The position numbers were made by a program, and so were the translations under genes. The notes beneath the pieces were generated by a model. It was not told where the DNA came from. It searched no databases and worked only from the letters and a program-made list of their open reading frames with translations. A DNA stretch of 33,806 nt from NCBI GenBank assembly GCA_004322465.1, contig SCVO01000044.1:1-33806 (forward strand), written 5' to 3'. This DNA comes from Candidatus Nitrosotenuis sp. (GTDB lineage: Archaea > Thermoproteota > Nitrososphaeria > Nitrososphaerales > Nitrosopumilaceae). This document shows, piece by piece, positions 1 to 6,550 of this stretch (position 1 is the first letter of the stretch; the number at the start of each line of letters is the position of its first letter).

Positions 1-46
1 AATTACAAAATCAGCATGTTTAATAGCATACAAAAAACTTACAAGT

Positions 47-109
47 ATGGCTACAAAAGCAAAAAAATCATCAGCTTCTAAATCCAAGAGTAAGAAAAAA
101 TCAAAGTAA
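47..109 (+). CDS. Very short lysine/serine-rich basic peptide (20 aa)
   Basis: ATG to TAA gives 20 residues: after MAT, nearly all Lys, Ser and Ala. A TATA-like TTTAATA at 19-25 is centred about 25 bp before the ATG, the leaderless promoter spacing seen at many genes in this window, and a T-rich stretch at 132-138 could end the transcript. The composition resembles basic tails of nucleic-acid-binding proteins, but there is no fold or motif to assign. Function unknown. A chance ORF in A-rich DNA is possible, so confidence rests mostly on promoter placement. Confidence 0.45.
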   Translation: MATKAKKSSASKSKSKKKSK

Positions 110-200
110 GTGACCTTAGAAAAGGTCCATCTTTTTTCCTACCTCACTAGTTATTCAGATACAATAATTTTTTAAAAACCAAAAATGTAATGTAATAACT

Positions 201-389
201 GTGAAAAAATCAGAACTCAGAAAACTGGTCTCAGAATACACGAATCTCCAAATAAAATTGGCCAAAGGTAATGCCTCATACTATCCTACCATATTACAAA
301 AACTAGATGCGATAAAACGCCGATATTTTCACGAAACTGGGAATGACCTTGAGTCTGATTTGAAACTTGATGCTGGGGATTCGGCGTGA
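201..389 (+). CDS. Small conserved hypothetical protein (62 aa)
   Basis: The GTG start lies about 28 bp after the AT-rich TATA-like run at 167-177, consistent with a leaderless transcript. The product is a charged, probably helical protein (KKSELRKLVSEYTNLQIKLA at the start, then an acidic tail) with no signal peptide, membrane segment or cysteine motif. Its stop is one base from the stop of the convergent zinc-binding gene on the other strand. I do not recognise the family and assign no function. Confidence 0.6.
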   Translation: MKKSELRKLVSEYTNLQIKLAKGNASYYPTILQKLDAIKRRYFHETGNDLESDLKLDAGDSA

Positions 390-390
390 T

Positions 391-513
391 TCACGGAAAC
401 ACTGTTGGCTCTTTTTTAAAATTGGCTATGCCATAAGCGCATTCCAAAGAGCAATATGTGCTGTCTGGGGGCATGCCGTCTAGGTCTTTACCACAAGTTT
501 TGCAATTCTTCAT
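391..513 (-). CDS. Mini zinc-binding protein, CxxC-x13-CxxxC (40 aa)
   Basis: The reverse strand encodes 40 residues from ATG to TGA. It has CKTCGKD at residues 4-10 and YCSLEC at 20-25, so four cysteines (C4, C7, C21, C25) are spaced for one zinc ion in a short zinc-ribbon or treble-clef fold. The 'FCS/YCSxxC' second half resembles the archaeal DUF2116 type of mini zinc protein; that is a family resemblance, not a search result. A TTATAAG element about 27 bp upstream on the minus strand (near 536-542) supports a leaderless start. A second protein of the same design lies at 2175-2273. Probable role is nucleic-acid or protein binding, not provable here. Confidence 0.7.
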   Translation of the reverse strand: MKNCKTCGKDLDGMPPDSTYCSLECAYGIANFKKEPTVFP

Positions 514-644
514 TGCACGAATGTGGCAGGATGTTCTTATAAGATAATTTAATTTCAAAATAAACAGACAAGTGCAGTTTAATCATAATTAACGTGCGTG
601 GCTGATAGGAACTTTCAAAAAGGCACGAAATCAAAAAACTCTGA

Positions 645-1424
645 ATGCGAATTCTGTATGTTGTAATGTTTGCGGTGATTGGAATAGTGGTGAGCTATTA
701 TATTACAAGCGCGTTTGTTTTGCAAGCGCAGGCAATCAACAAGCAGTCTGTCTATGTGCACCTGCAACCGGACTGGAGGAGCTACCCGGGGAACATCGTA
801 TATGACATAACAAACGTATGGTCTCAAACAGAAAACACGCCTCTCAAACCTGAGACAAGATTGGAGATGGCAAGGGAGGCAAACGTAGACGAGGTTAGAT
901 ACGTTCACGAAAAAGCATACACTTTGGTTCAACATGACAATACTCACTGTCATGACATATGGGAACCGCACTATGCTAGATTCGGCGCAGATGTAATACG
1001 CCATCAAATAGAATATCTTGAGGGAAAACAAAAGGATCCTGATCCAAACATCACCCTATACACCTCGGTCAAAGGCAAACAAGATGACAAAACACACGAC
1101 GCAAGTCTAAAAACTGGTTACTCGCAATTTATCCCAATATGCACCTCAAAAAGCACCGCCTCGTTCGACTATAGTGTAAAAATAAACGATGACTCTGTTG
1201 GGTTTGATGTTTACTTTGTACCGTCCGTATCTGAACAAGCAAACTATGATGCAAGCAGTGATGAATTCAAATATTATGATACTGGTGAGTGCTTTGGAAA
1301 AAATTATGTTAGCTTTAGCGGCACTTGTAGTAACGTGGATAAAAATGCCGGACTGCTCATCGTAATACCTGATTCGCTAACACTGCCGTTGACAAAGATT
1401 GACGTGTATCTGTACGAAAAGTAG
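645..1424 (+). CDS. Exported or membrane-anchored hypothetical protein (259 aa)
   Basis: Residues 3-30 form a hydrophobic N-terminal segment ending in LQAQA, which fits a signal peptide or single-pass anchor, so the remaining ~230 residues should lie outside the membrane. The body is rich in Asp, Tyr and Asn and predicted mostly beta. It contains scattered cysteines (in NTHCHDIW, IPICTSKS, TGECFG and GTCSN), possibly paired as disulfides outside the cell. No catalytic motif is recognised. An AT-rich element (TTTCAAAAA near 612-620) lies about 28 bp before the ATG. The adjacent repair enzyme MsrA is in the same direction 44 bp downstream with its own promoter. Function unknown. Confidence 0.7.
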   Translation: MRILYVVMFAVIGIVVSYYITSAFVLQAQAINKQSVYVHLQPDWRSYPGNIVYDITNVWSQTENTPLKPETRLEMAREANVDEVRYVHEKAYTLVQHDNTHCHDIWEPHYARFGADVIRHQIEYLEGKQKDPDPNITLYTSVKGKQDDKTHDASLKTGYSQFIPICTSKSTASFDYSVKINDDSVGFDVYFVPSVSEQANYDASSDEFKYYDTGECFGKNYVSFSGTCSNVDKNAGLLIVIPDSLTLPLTKIDVYLYEK

Positions 1425-1468
1425 CAATTGGATAATCATTTTAATTGTCGTATGGATATGATTAATAC

Positions 1469-1924
1469 ATGAAAGCGACATTTGGCGCAGGCTGTTTTTG
1501 GTGTGTAGAGGACATATTTAGAAAAACAAAAGGGATCACATCGACCTCTGTTGGTTACAGCGGAGGATGGCAAAAAAATCCCACATATCAGGACGTGTGC
1601 ACTGACATGACGGGGCACGCTGAAGTCGTTCAAGTCGAGTTTGACCCGTCCGTGCTTCCATATGAAAAATTACTGGACGTATTCTGGCAATCCCATGATC
1701 CGACGTCGCTAAATAGGCAAGGACCTGATGTTGGGAAACAATACCGCTCTGTAATTTTCTATCATGATGCAAATCAGGAAAAAATTGCAATACGATCAAA
1801 AGAAAATCTGGATAAATCCTGCAAACTTGGCAAAAAAATCGTCACTGAAATCAAGCCTGCGGCGGAATTTTACAAGGCGGAAGAATATCACCAGCAGTAT
1901 TATGCAAAATGTGGCCTTGGGTGA
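1469..1924 (+). CDS. msrA: Peptide methionine-S-sulfoxide reductase MsrA
   Basis: MsrA reduces the S epimer of methionine sulfoxide in proteins and free methionine, repairing oxidative damage in the cytoplasm. The signature [10 protein letters not shown] at residues 6-15 gives the nucleophilic Cys9 (GCFW motif). Further family blocks are [38 protein letters not shown], and Y-H-Q-Q-Y-Y near the C terminus. Cys148 in the last five residues is placed to be a resolving cysteine. At 151 aa it is a normal single-domain MsrA with no MsrB fusion. A TTTTAATT element around 1440-1447 is about 26 bp before the ATG, so the mRNA is likely leaderless. Confidence 0.96.
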   Translation: MKATFGAGCFWCVEDIFRKTKGITSTSVGYSGGWQKNPTYQDVCTDMTGHAEVVQVEFDPSVLPYEKLLDVFWQSHDPTSLNRQGPDVGKQYRSVIFYHDANQEKIAIRSKENLDKSCKLGKKIVTEIKPAAEFYKAEEYHQQYYAKCGLG

Positions 1925-1957
1925 CTCGTATCGCAATGAATGATTTCTTCGCGATTC

Positions 1958-1965
1958 TTTTATAC
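1958..1965 (+). promoter_or_regulatory. TATA box for a candidate small RNA or short ORF
   Basis: TTTTATAC is centred about 26 bp before G1988, exactly where a perfect 11-bp inverted repeat begins. This is the spacing expected between an archaeal TATA box and its transcription start. Placement is seen in the sequence; use as a promoter is inferred. Confidence 0.45.
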
Positions 1966-1987
1966 AAAAATACCAATATCTGTTTTA

Positions 1988-2093
1988 GATAGATGGGATT
2001 AATGCTATTCTGTGCCAGACCATCCTCCCATCTATCAACACAAAATACTGATGAAAACTCTGCAAGTTAGTAATTTTAAAATCCAACCTAACT
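1988..2093 (+). ncRNA. Candidate structured small RNA (or 25-codon mini-ORF)
   Basis: This lies in the 250-bp gap between msrA and the next small gene. GATAGATGGGA (1988-1998) pairs perfectly with TCCCATCTATC (2026-2036), and TCTG/CAGA can form an inner hairpin inside the loop. A second perfect 6-bp pair, AGTTAG (2065-2070) with CTAACT (2088-2093), follows. A TATA box sits about 26 bp before the first stem. A competing reading is a 25-residue ORF from ATG 1993 to TAG 2070, with only a 5-nt leader and no recognisable motif. Structure and promoter geometry favour an RNA, but neither reading is established. Confidence 0.35.
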
Positions 2094-2174
2094 TCGTCCG
2101 ACGCGGTCTGAGCGATATTTCCAATTTTGGGATTTTATAGTTAATTTATTATTTCTTTTTTGAAATTAAGTAAC

Positions 2175-2273
2175 GTGAAGTGTAAGCACTGTGGGAAGGA
2201 ATTCCAAAATCGAGCGTCAAGCTTTTGCTCTACTGACTGTGCCCTAAAACACTCCGAATCCGATGCCGACTAA
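2175..2273 (+). CDS. Mini zinc-binding protein, CxxC-x11-CxxxC (32 aa)
   Basis: From GTG 2175 the product reads MKCKHCGKEF and then FCSTDCALKH. The cysteines C3, C6, C18 and C22 match a one-zinc mini domain and mirror the protein at 391-513. The GTG start is preferred because it gives the same MK-x(0-1)-CKxCGK opening as that paralogue. An in-frame TTG at 2160 would add five residues. TATA-like elements at 2134-2140 and 2142-2150 could serve either start. Likely a nucleic-acid- or protein-binding adaptor; the partner is unknown. Confidence 0.6.
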   Translation: MKCKHCGKEFQNRASSFCSTDCALKHSESDAD

Positions 2274-2313
2274 AATTAGAATCACTTATCAAAAGGGTTG
2301 GACAAACTTTGGT

Positions 2314-2712
2314 ATGAAACGTTATGTTTATGCGATATTTGGATTGTTGATATTGTCTGTGGTAAATCATGCTTATGCCGAGTCTCAAATCATACTTGGT
2401 GACAAACAAAAAACAAAATCAATTGAGGTTGGGAAACAAGTGCAAATAACTGCGGACTTGAAAAACAACCAAGACATAGGGCAAGATTTTGCATACATCG
2501 TTCAAATACAAAATGAGGACGGCGTGACAGTATCCCTGTCCTGGCTTACTGGCAAACTTGTCCCTGCACAGTCATTTAGCCCTGCACTGTCATGGATTCC
2601 AAATGAGACTGGAAAGTATGCTGCCACAATATTTGTCTGGGAAAGTATTGACAACCCTTCGGCACTATCCCCAACACTCTCATTGACATTAAACGTAGGG
2701 CCGTCAACATAG
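2314..2712 (+). CDS. Secreted protein with a signal peptide and Ig-like/CARDB-like body
   Basis: The chosen ATG at 2314 starts a textbook signal peptide (MKRYVYAIFGLLILSVVNHAYAES), with likely cleavage after AYA. The longer reading from 2263 would overlap the zinc protein stop and bury the signal. The mature ~109 residues look like one beta-sandwich domain: a 'VGKQVQITADLKNNQD' strand pattern, then SPALSWIPNETGKYAATIFVWES. That is typical of archaeal CARDB-like or Ig-like surface modules, which act as adhesion or structural domains rather than enzymes. No transmembrane anchor follows, so the protein may be released or bound to the S-layer. Exact function unknown. Confidence 0.7.
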   Translation: MKRYVYAIFGLLILSVVNHAYAESQIILGDKQKTKSIEVGKQVQITADLKNNQDIGQDFAYIVQIQNEDGVTVSLSWLTGKLVPAQSFSPALSWIPNETGKYAATIFVWESIDNPSALSPTLSLTLNVGPST

Positions 2713-2728
2713 GCAGAACGGGAAAACC

Positions 2729-3094
2729 ATGGAATTGCAATTTGAAAAAGAAACAAACGATATCCGGGGAAAGATACTGGTATTGAGGTATGGTGACAAA
2801 AGGATCAATCTTGTGGAAACAAAAAAAGAATTTTCGCGTGGAGGTCATTATCATGACTTTGAGTCAAAGCACATTCTGATATCTGGAACAATCGAATACC
2901 GAGAAAAAAACTTGAAAACCAATGCAGAGAAAACCCTGGTGCTCTCAGCTCCATTTGTAATAGTTACTGCGCCGATGACTCCACACCTGATTACTGCCGT
3001 TACAGATTCTGTATTTGCTGAAGAGTTCGAACAAGACTACTCTGCAACAGACTATCCAGAATACCGAACCCTTGTTACACAAAAGATGATCTGA
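2729..3094 (+). CDS. Single-domain cupin protein
   Basis: At 121 residues this is a small beta-barrel cupin. The first metal-binding block GGHYHDFESKHILISGTIEY carries His40 and His42. The second block, APFVIVTAPMTPHLITAV, carries His86 in the expected place. Cupins of this size include sugar epimerases, sensors and metal-dependent enzymes, and the substrate cannot be told from sequence. The stop overlaps the start of the next gene by one base (TGATG), so translation of the two is probably coupled. That gene encodes a 2H phosphodiesterase, hinting at nucleotide or RNA-end metabolism (inference). Confidence 0.75.
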   Translation: MELQFEKETNDIRGKILVLRYGDKRINLVETKKEFSRGGHYHDFESKHILISGTIEYREKNLKTNAEKTLVLSAPFVIVTAPMTPHLITAVTDSVFAEEFEQDYSATDYPEYRTLVTQKMI

Positions 3095-3582
3095 TGTATT
3101 CTGTCTGGATAGAACCTGTGGAAAAAGACACAAAATACCTACTTCGAATAATCAATAGTCTGGGGAAAAAGTATGGCTCTCCGACCTTTTGCCCACACAT
3201 TACTGTGTATAGCAAGATACGTGATGACTCGATTGCAAAATCTGCAATCAAAAATTGCAGAAGAATGAAAAAATTCACTGTAAAAACGACAGATCTGGGG
3301 TTTTCTGACGATTTGTGGAAAACAGTATTCGTAAATGCGGAAGAAAATAGAAAACTGCTTCAAGTACACAATACGATAAAGAAAGCAGTTCCTCCTGACC
3401 AGAAATATGAATTCCATCCGCACATCAGTTTGATATACAAAAAACTGGACGACACTGAAAAACAAGCAATCATAGACAGCTTGAAAGTAAAACAAAAGTT
3501 CACCTTTGACAAGATCACAGTAATCGCATCCTCTAATGTTGTGGAAAAGTGGAAAGTGCTTGATCGAGTTGTACTAAAATAA
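3094..3582 (+). CDS. 2H-superfamily phosphodiesterase, CPDase-like
   Basis: Two H-x-T/S-x motifs are spaced about 75 residues apart, PHITVYS (His35, Thr37) and HPHISLIYK (His110, Ser112). These are the catalytic pairs of 2H phosphoesterases (2'-5' RNA ligase LigT / cyclic phosphodiesterase group). Such enzymes open 2',3'-cyclic phosphates or ADP-ribose 1'',2''-cyclic phosphate, products of RNA processing and tRNA splicing. The length of 162 aa is normal. It is the second gene of a coupled pair with the cupin. The overall layout is closest to plant/yeast cyclic phosphodiesterase (CPDase), but the substrate is not fixed by the motifs. Confidence 0.82.
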   Translation: MYSVWIEPVEKDTKYLLRIINSLGKKYGSPTFCPHITVYSKIRDDSIAKSAIKNCRRMKKFTVKTTDLGFSDDLWKTVFVNAEENRKLLQVHNTIKKAVPPDQKYEFHPHISLIYKKLDDTEKQAIIDSLKVKQKFTFDKITVIASSNVVEKWKVLDRVVLK

Positions 3583-3678
3583 GATGTTCTTCAGGTATGT
3601 TGCAGTGCTCGTTTTGTTAATTTAATTCAAGTTTTGAGTTATTAAAATACCAGTCCTGTATACAAAAACGGAAGAGAC

Positions 3679-5250
3679 ATGGCTATCTTGTCGCCAGACG
3701 AAGCTCGATCATTTGTTGAGAAGCTAATAGCTTCTGGTAAGGGTGACTTTGGGAGATTAAGTCACATCCTGACCGTTCTAAAAGCAGGGAGGAGCCTTTA
3801 CGACTCTGACAAAAAATATCTCGACGCAAAACTTGCAAGCGAAATAGGCTCCCCTCAAAAGCCGCTGGTTGAAGAAAGCCTCGTAGTCAAAGTTCAAAAT
3901 CTGATAAATTCTGGAAGCGGTGACACTGGAAGACTTCAATTCATCCTAGATAGTCTTCAACAGGGAAAAGCGCTCTATCGCTCGGACCAAACCTATCTTG
4001 AACACAAGCTTGGAGGAAATCTCAATATTCACAGCCTAAGCCTGCAACCAGACGTAGGCAATACGATTGAAAATCTAAAATCACAAGTGCTACTTGCAAA
4101 CCAAAAAATAGCCAATTTAGAATCAGTCATAACCGATAAAATTCACCACCTTGTAGACGCAAAACCGAACACTCAATCCGAAAAACACAAACCCGTGCTG
4201 GGTGCGATGCCAAAGGGCTGGAAACCTCTGGCAGTACAGCAAAACGAATTGGAGAAGGTTAGAAATCAAATAAAAGCTGAACAAGAGAAACTAGATGAGG
4301 AAAAAACTGATGCGGACATACTTAAAATCGAGCAATCAAAACTAATGCAAATCATTCTGAACCGAAAGGAGTTTGAAAAACAAGTGAAAATTGAGCACGA
4401 AGCGCTTGAACAGCAAATTGAGCTGGAACGCCAAAGCGTGTTGGCGCAAGCAAAGCTAGTTGAGCAAATCAAAGCCCAAGAATCTGAACTGGCAAAAGCA
4501 AAAAAAGTGCGCGATGAAATAGTCCTGCAGTTACAACAAGAACAAAGCAATCTGTATGTTGATCTGCAAAACCAAAAAGACACTCTGAATTATGTCAAAA
4601 CGGAACATCAGAAAATCTACTCTGAACTCACAAAAGAAGAACAAGAAGTTGCACAAGAAGTCATGGCTGAGCGCCAGAGGCTTGCAGAACAGACGAAAAT
4701 TGCGCAACGAATCCAGTCTGAAAAAGAACGCCTTGAAAGCATTCGCGTGGAGTCCGAGTCAATCATACGTGTCACAAAATCCCAAGAAAACGAGCTTGCG
4801 GCACAGGTAAAAAAAGAGTCTGCAAAAATTGCACTGCAGGCTAAACTACTCAAAAACATTACAAACTATGAAAAATATCTGGCGTCATCTAAGGAAAAAC
4901 AGTCTATTCTTACGAACAAAATCGAAGAACAAAAGAAAAAAATTGCAAAAACCGCATCTTCATTATCGCAAATAACCCACGAAACCGATCTGCTGGATAA
5001 AATCATACACGAAAGAAAAGTACTGGAACAACAAATCTCGTCTGCCGACTCTGAATTGGCTCAAATCCGCAATGAAAAATCCTCGCTTGAAAAACAACTC
5101 GCAGAGCAAAAATCATCCATATCTAGCACAAAAAAACTAGAAGCACAAAAAATTCGTCAGTTAAAAAAGCGCAAAAAAGAATTGGAGCAGGGAATAAAAA
5201 AAGAATCCGCACACCTGAAGAAAATTACAAATCAGGCAGTATCTGATTAG
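3679..5250 (+). CDS. Large coiled-coil protein with a duplicated N-terminal motif (523 aa)
   Basis: The first 113 residues hold two copies of one ~40-residue helical motif, at about 13-52 and 70-111. Both match the pattern LI-SG-GD-GRL--IL--L--G--LY-SD--YL--KL. After a linker (about 114-175) comes a long, highly charged coiled coil (about 180-515, rich in Glu, Lys and Gln) with no membrane segment and no ATPase motif, so it is not an SMC or Rad50. I have an impression that the N-terminal motif recurs in other thaumarchaeal proteins but cannot name a family. A scaffold, cell-structure or chromosome-associated role is a guess. A purine-rich GGAAGAG lies just before the ATG. Confidence 0.8.
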   Translation: MAILSPDEARSFVEKLIASGKGDFGRLSHILTVLKAGRSLYDSDKKYLDAKLASEIGSPQKPLVEESLVVKVQNLINSGSGDTGRLQFILDSLQQGKALYRSDQTYLEHKLGGNLNIHSLSLQPDVGNTIENLKSQVLLANQKIANLESVITDKIHHLVDAKPNTQSEKHKPVLGAMPKGWKPLAVQQNELEKVRNQIKAEQEKLDEEKTDADILKIEQSKLMQIILNRKEFEKQVKIEHEALEQQIELERQSVLAQAKLVEQIKAQESELAKAKKVRDEIVLQLQQEQSNLYVDLQNQKDTLNYVKTEHQKIYSELTKEEQEVAQEVMAERQRLAEQTKIAQRIQSEKERLESIRVESESIIRVTKSQENELAAQVKKESAKIALQAKLLKNITNYEKYLASSKEKQSILTNKIEEQKKKIAKTASSLSQITHETDLLDKIIHERKVLEQQISSADSELAQIRNEKSSLEKQLAEQKSSISSTKKLEAQKIRQLKKRKKELEQGIKKESAHLKKITNQAVSD

Positions 5251-5413
5251 GCGCTATTTTTTGCATATTCTGTTGAATTTAATGCGTGTGGCATGCAAAA
5301 TTTTACACAATTGAACGCGATTCTAATTTTTATTTCATGATTGATGTCCGATCAGAAATATTTCCTCAATACTTTCTATCAATTATATTGGGCGGATTTT
5401 TAGTTGCAAGAAA

Positions 5414-5794
5414 TTGAATGCGTACAAAAAAGCAACACTGACTGAGATCGTCGAGGATCTAGTCAACATGGATTCGAGCATGAGATTTGCGGCAATAATA
5501 GATCTAAACGGAAACATACTTGAATCCATAATGCAAAAAGGAAAGACCTCGCTTAAGACCCAAAAGGAAGAGGAGCACTTTTGCATTCAGGTTGCCCAAA
5601 GGCGAAAAATGAGGAAAGAATTTGACAAAAGCCTTGGTAAGGTAAGGTACGTTCAGGTTGAGCGAGAAAAGGTAACCCAGATAGTAATCTATCCTAAAAG
5701 AAAAACCGTCTACCTTACGCTGGAACCTGAGCTTAGCGTGGTCAAAAAAATGGCAATAATCAACCGCGCCAAAAAAATAACGATGCATCTCTGA
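5414..5794 (+). CDS. DUF6659-like, roadblock-type thaumarchaeal protein
   Basis: The TTG start sits about 30 bp after a TATA-like ATTATATTGGG near 5379-5387, so a leaderless transcript is likely. The pattern is a short N-terminal helix, MRFAAIIDLNGNILESIMQKGKTSL, a basic helix with RRKMRKEFDKSLGKVRYVQVE, then a strand pair ending KKTVYLTLEPE-like. This matches the DUF6659 family as I remember it: small proteins abundant in thaumarchaea with a roadblock/LC7-like alpha-beta sandwich. These may bind small GTPases or act as sensors, but none has a proven role known to me. The basic C terminus (INRAKKITMHL) is notable. Confidence 0.65.
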   Translation: MNAYKKATLTEIVEDLVNMDSSMRFAAIIDLNGNILESIMQKGKTSLKTQKEEEHFCIQVAQRRKMRKEFDKSLGKVRYVQVEREKVTQIVIYPKRKTVYLTLEPELSVVKKMAIINRAKKITMHL

Positions 5795-5854
5795 GTATAA
5801 TCTGTTCAAACCAAACAACCTCGACATTACAACATACTTGTACGTAGCAATGTC

Positions 5855-5944
5855 ATGGACATGCAGCACGTAATTCTATTGCTAGGTGGCATTGTCGGAC
5901 TGTCCGTCATACTACCTCTGGTGTTGGGCACGCTTAGCCCATAA
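5855..5944 (+). CDS. Very small single-pass membrane peptide (29 aa)
   Basis: ATG to TAA encodes 29 residues. After MDMQH, nearly the whole chain is one hydrophobic segment (VILLLGGIVGLSVILPLVLG), ending TLSP. It lies alone in the gap between the DUF6659-like gene and the PIN-like gene. A TATA-like ATAATC near 5797-5802 is too far for a standard leaderless start, so promoter support is weak. Small membrane peptides of this size often stabilise respiratory or transport complexes. No partner can be named. Confidence 0.4.
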   Translation: MDMQHVILLLGGIVGLSVILPLVLGTLSP

Positions 5945-5983
5945 TTTATGATAAAATAAATACGGAAAAGCTGACCTAAGAAC

Positions 5984-6259
5984 ATGAAAATTCTCGTCGA
6001 CGAAATGGATGATGGCATGGATGAAAAGCTGCGCAACCTTGGCTATGAGGCATATTCCGTAAAAAAACTTCTTACCGAGGGGAAAAAACTCCGAACCGAT
6101 TACTCCATAATTAATTACGCGAGGGAAAACCAAATGATCCTAGTGACACGCGACACCGAAAGCGGTCAAGCATGCGCGGAAAACAACCTACCGTGCATAC
6201 TTCTTGATAATGCAGAAATCTTCAAAATCGTGGTTGAAAAGCTCAAAAACTTGTCGTGA
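5984..6259 (+). CDS. DUF5615-family PIN-like protein
   Basis: MKILVDEMDD at the N terminus and MILVTRDTES near residue 50-60 are the two acidic blocks of DUF5615 PIN-like domains, which share the RNase fold of VapC and Mut7-C. Asp6, Glu7 and the Asp in TRD would coordinate the metal. The 91-aa length is typical of a single domain. VapC relatives cut tRNA or rRNA, and members of this family often pair with a small antitoxin (DUF433-type). No such gene is adjacent here, so it may be a housekeeping nuclease or an orphan toxin. A TATA-like GATAAAATAAAT at 5949-5960 fits a leaderless ATG. Confidence 0.75.
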   Translation: MKILVDEMDDGMDEKLRNLGYEAYSVKKLLTEGKKLRTDYSIINYARENQMILVTRDTESGQACAENNLPCILLDNAEIFKIVVEKLKNLS

Positions 6260-6286
6260 GTTTAAGCTTTTATTCTTCATTGTTCT

Positions 6287-6550
6287 ATGGCATTCATGGA
6301 TAGCTGTGATATCCGTACTAGGGCATACAAAAACGGAAAAACATTTGCTCAGTGTGTGCAAATAGCCGAATCGCTAAACCCTGAATTCAAAAAGGCAATA
6401 GAGAATGGCGGTAAAATTCTTTGGACGGACATACTGGCAAAAGTCGATCATGACGAACTGATATACAAACTCACACTCAAGTACTTGCGTCGTGACGGTT
6501 ATGACATTGGAAACTGGCAAATTCCTGAAGTCAAAAAACTCGTATCTTAG
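6287..6550 (+). CDS. Conserved small hypothetical protein (87 aa)
   Basis: A compact soluble protein with two cysteines (DSCDIRTR, FAQCVQ) and a helical pattern, ending RRDGYDIGNWQIPEVKKLVS. No motif I know identifies it. A TATA-like GTTTAAGC at 6259-6266, overlapping the end of the previous gene, lies about 25 bp before the ATG, so it likely has its own leaderless mRNA. Its TAG stop interlocks with the TAA of the convergent membrane-protein gene (shared bases 6548-6549). Confidence 0.65.
   Translation: MAFMDSCDIRTRAYKNGKTFAQCVQIAESLNPEFKKAIENGGKILWTDILAKVDHDELIYKLTLKYLRRDGYDIGNWQIPEVKKLVS

Noticed and set aside
615-1031. Minus-strand ORF inside the exported hypothetical gene
   Set aside because: Its composition (Cys/Tyr/Val-rich, no motif) looks like the reverse of the coding strand; the plus gene has a clear signal segment.
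2263-2313. Longer start for the secreted protein at 2263
   Set aside because: It overlaps the zinc protein stop and places 17 residues before a standard signal peptide.
4266-4583. Minus-strand Ser/Cys-rich ORF inside the coiled-coil gene
   Set aside because: Reverse reading of Glu/Lys/Gln-rich coiled-coil codons gives this composition; a shadow.
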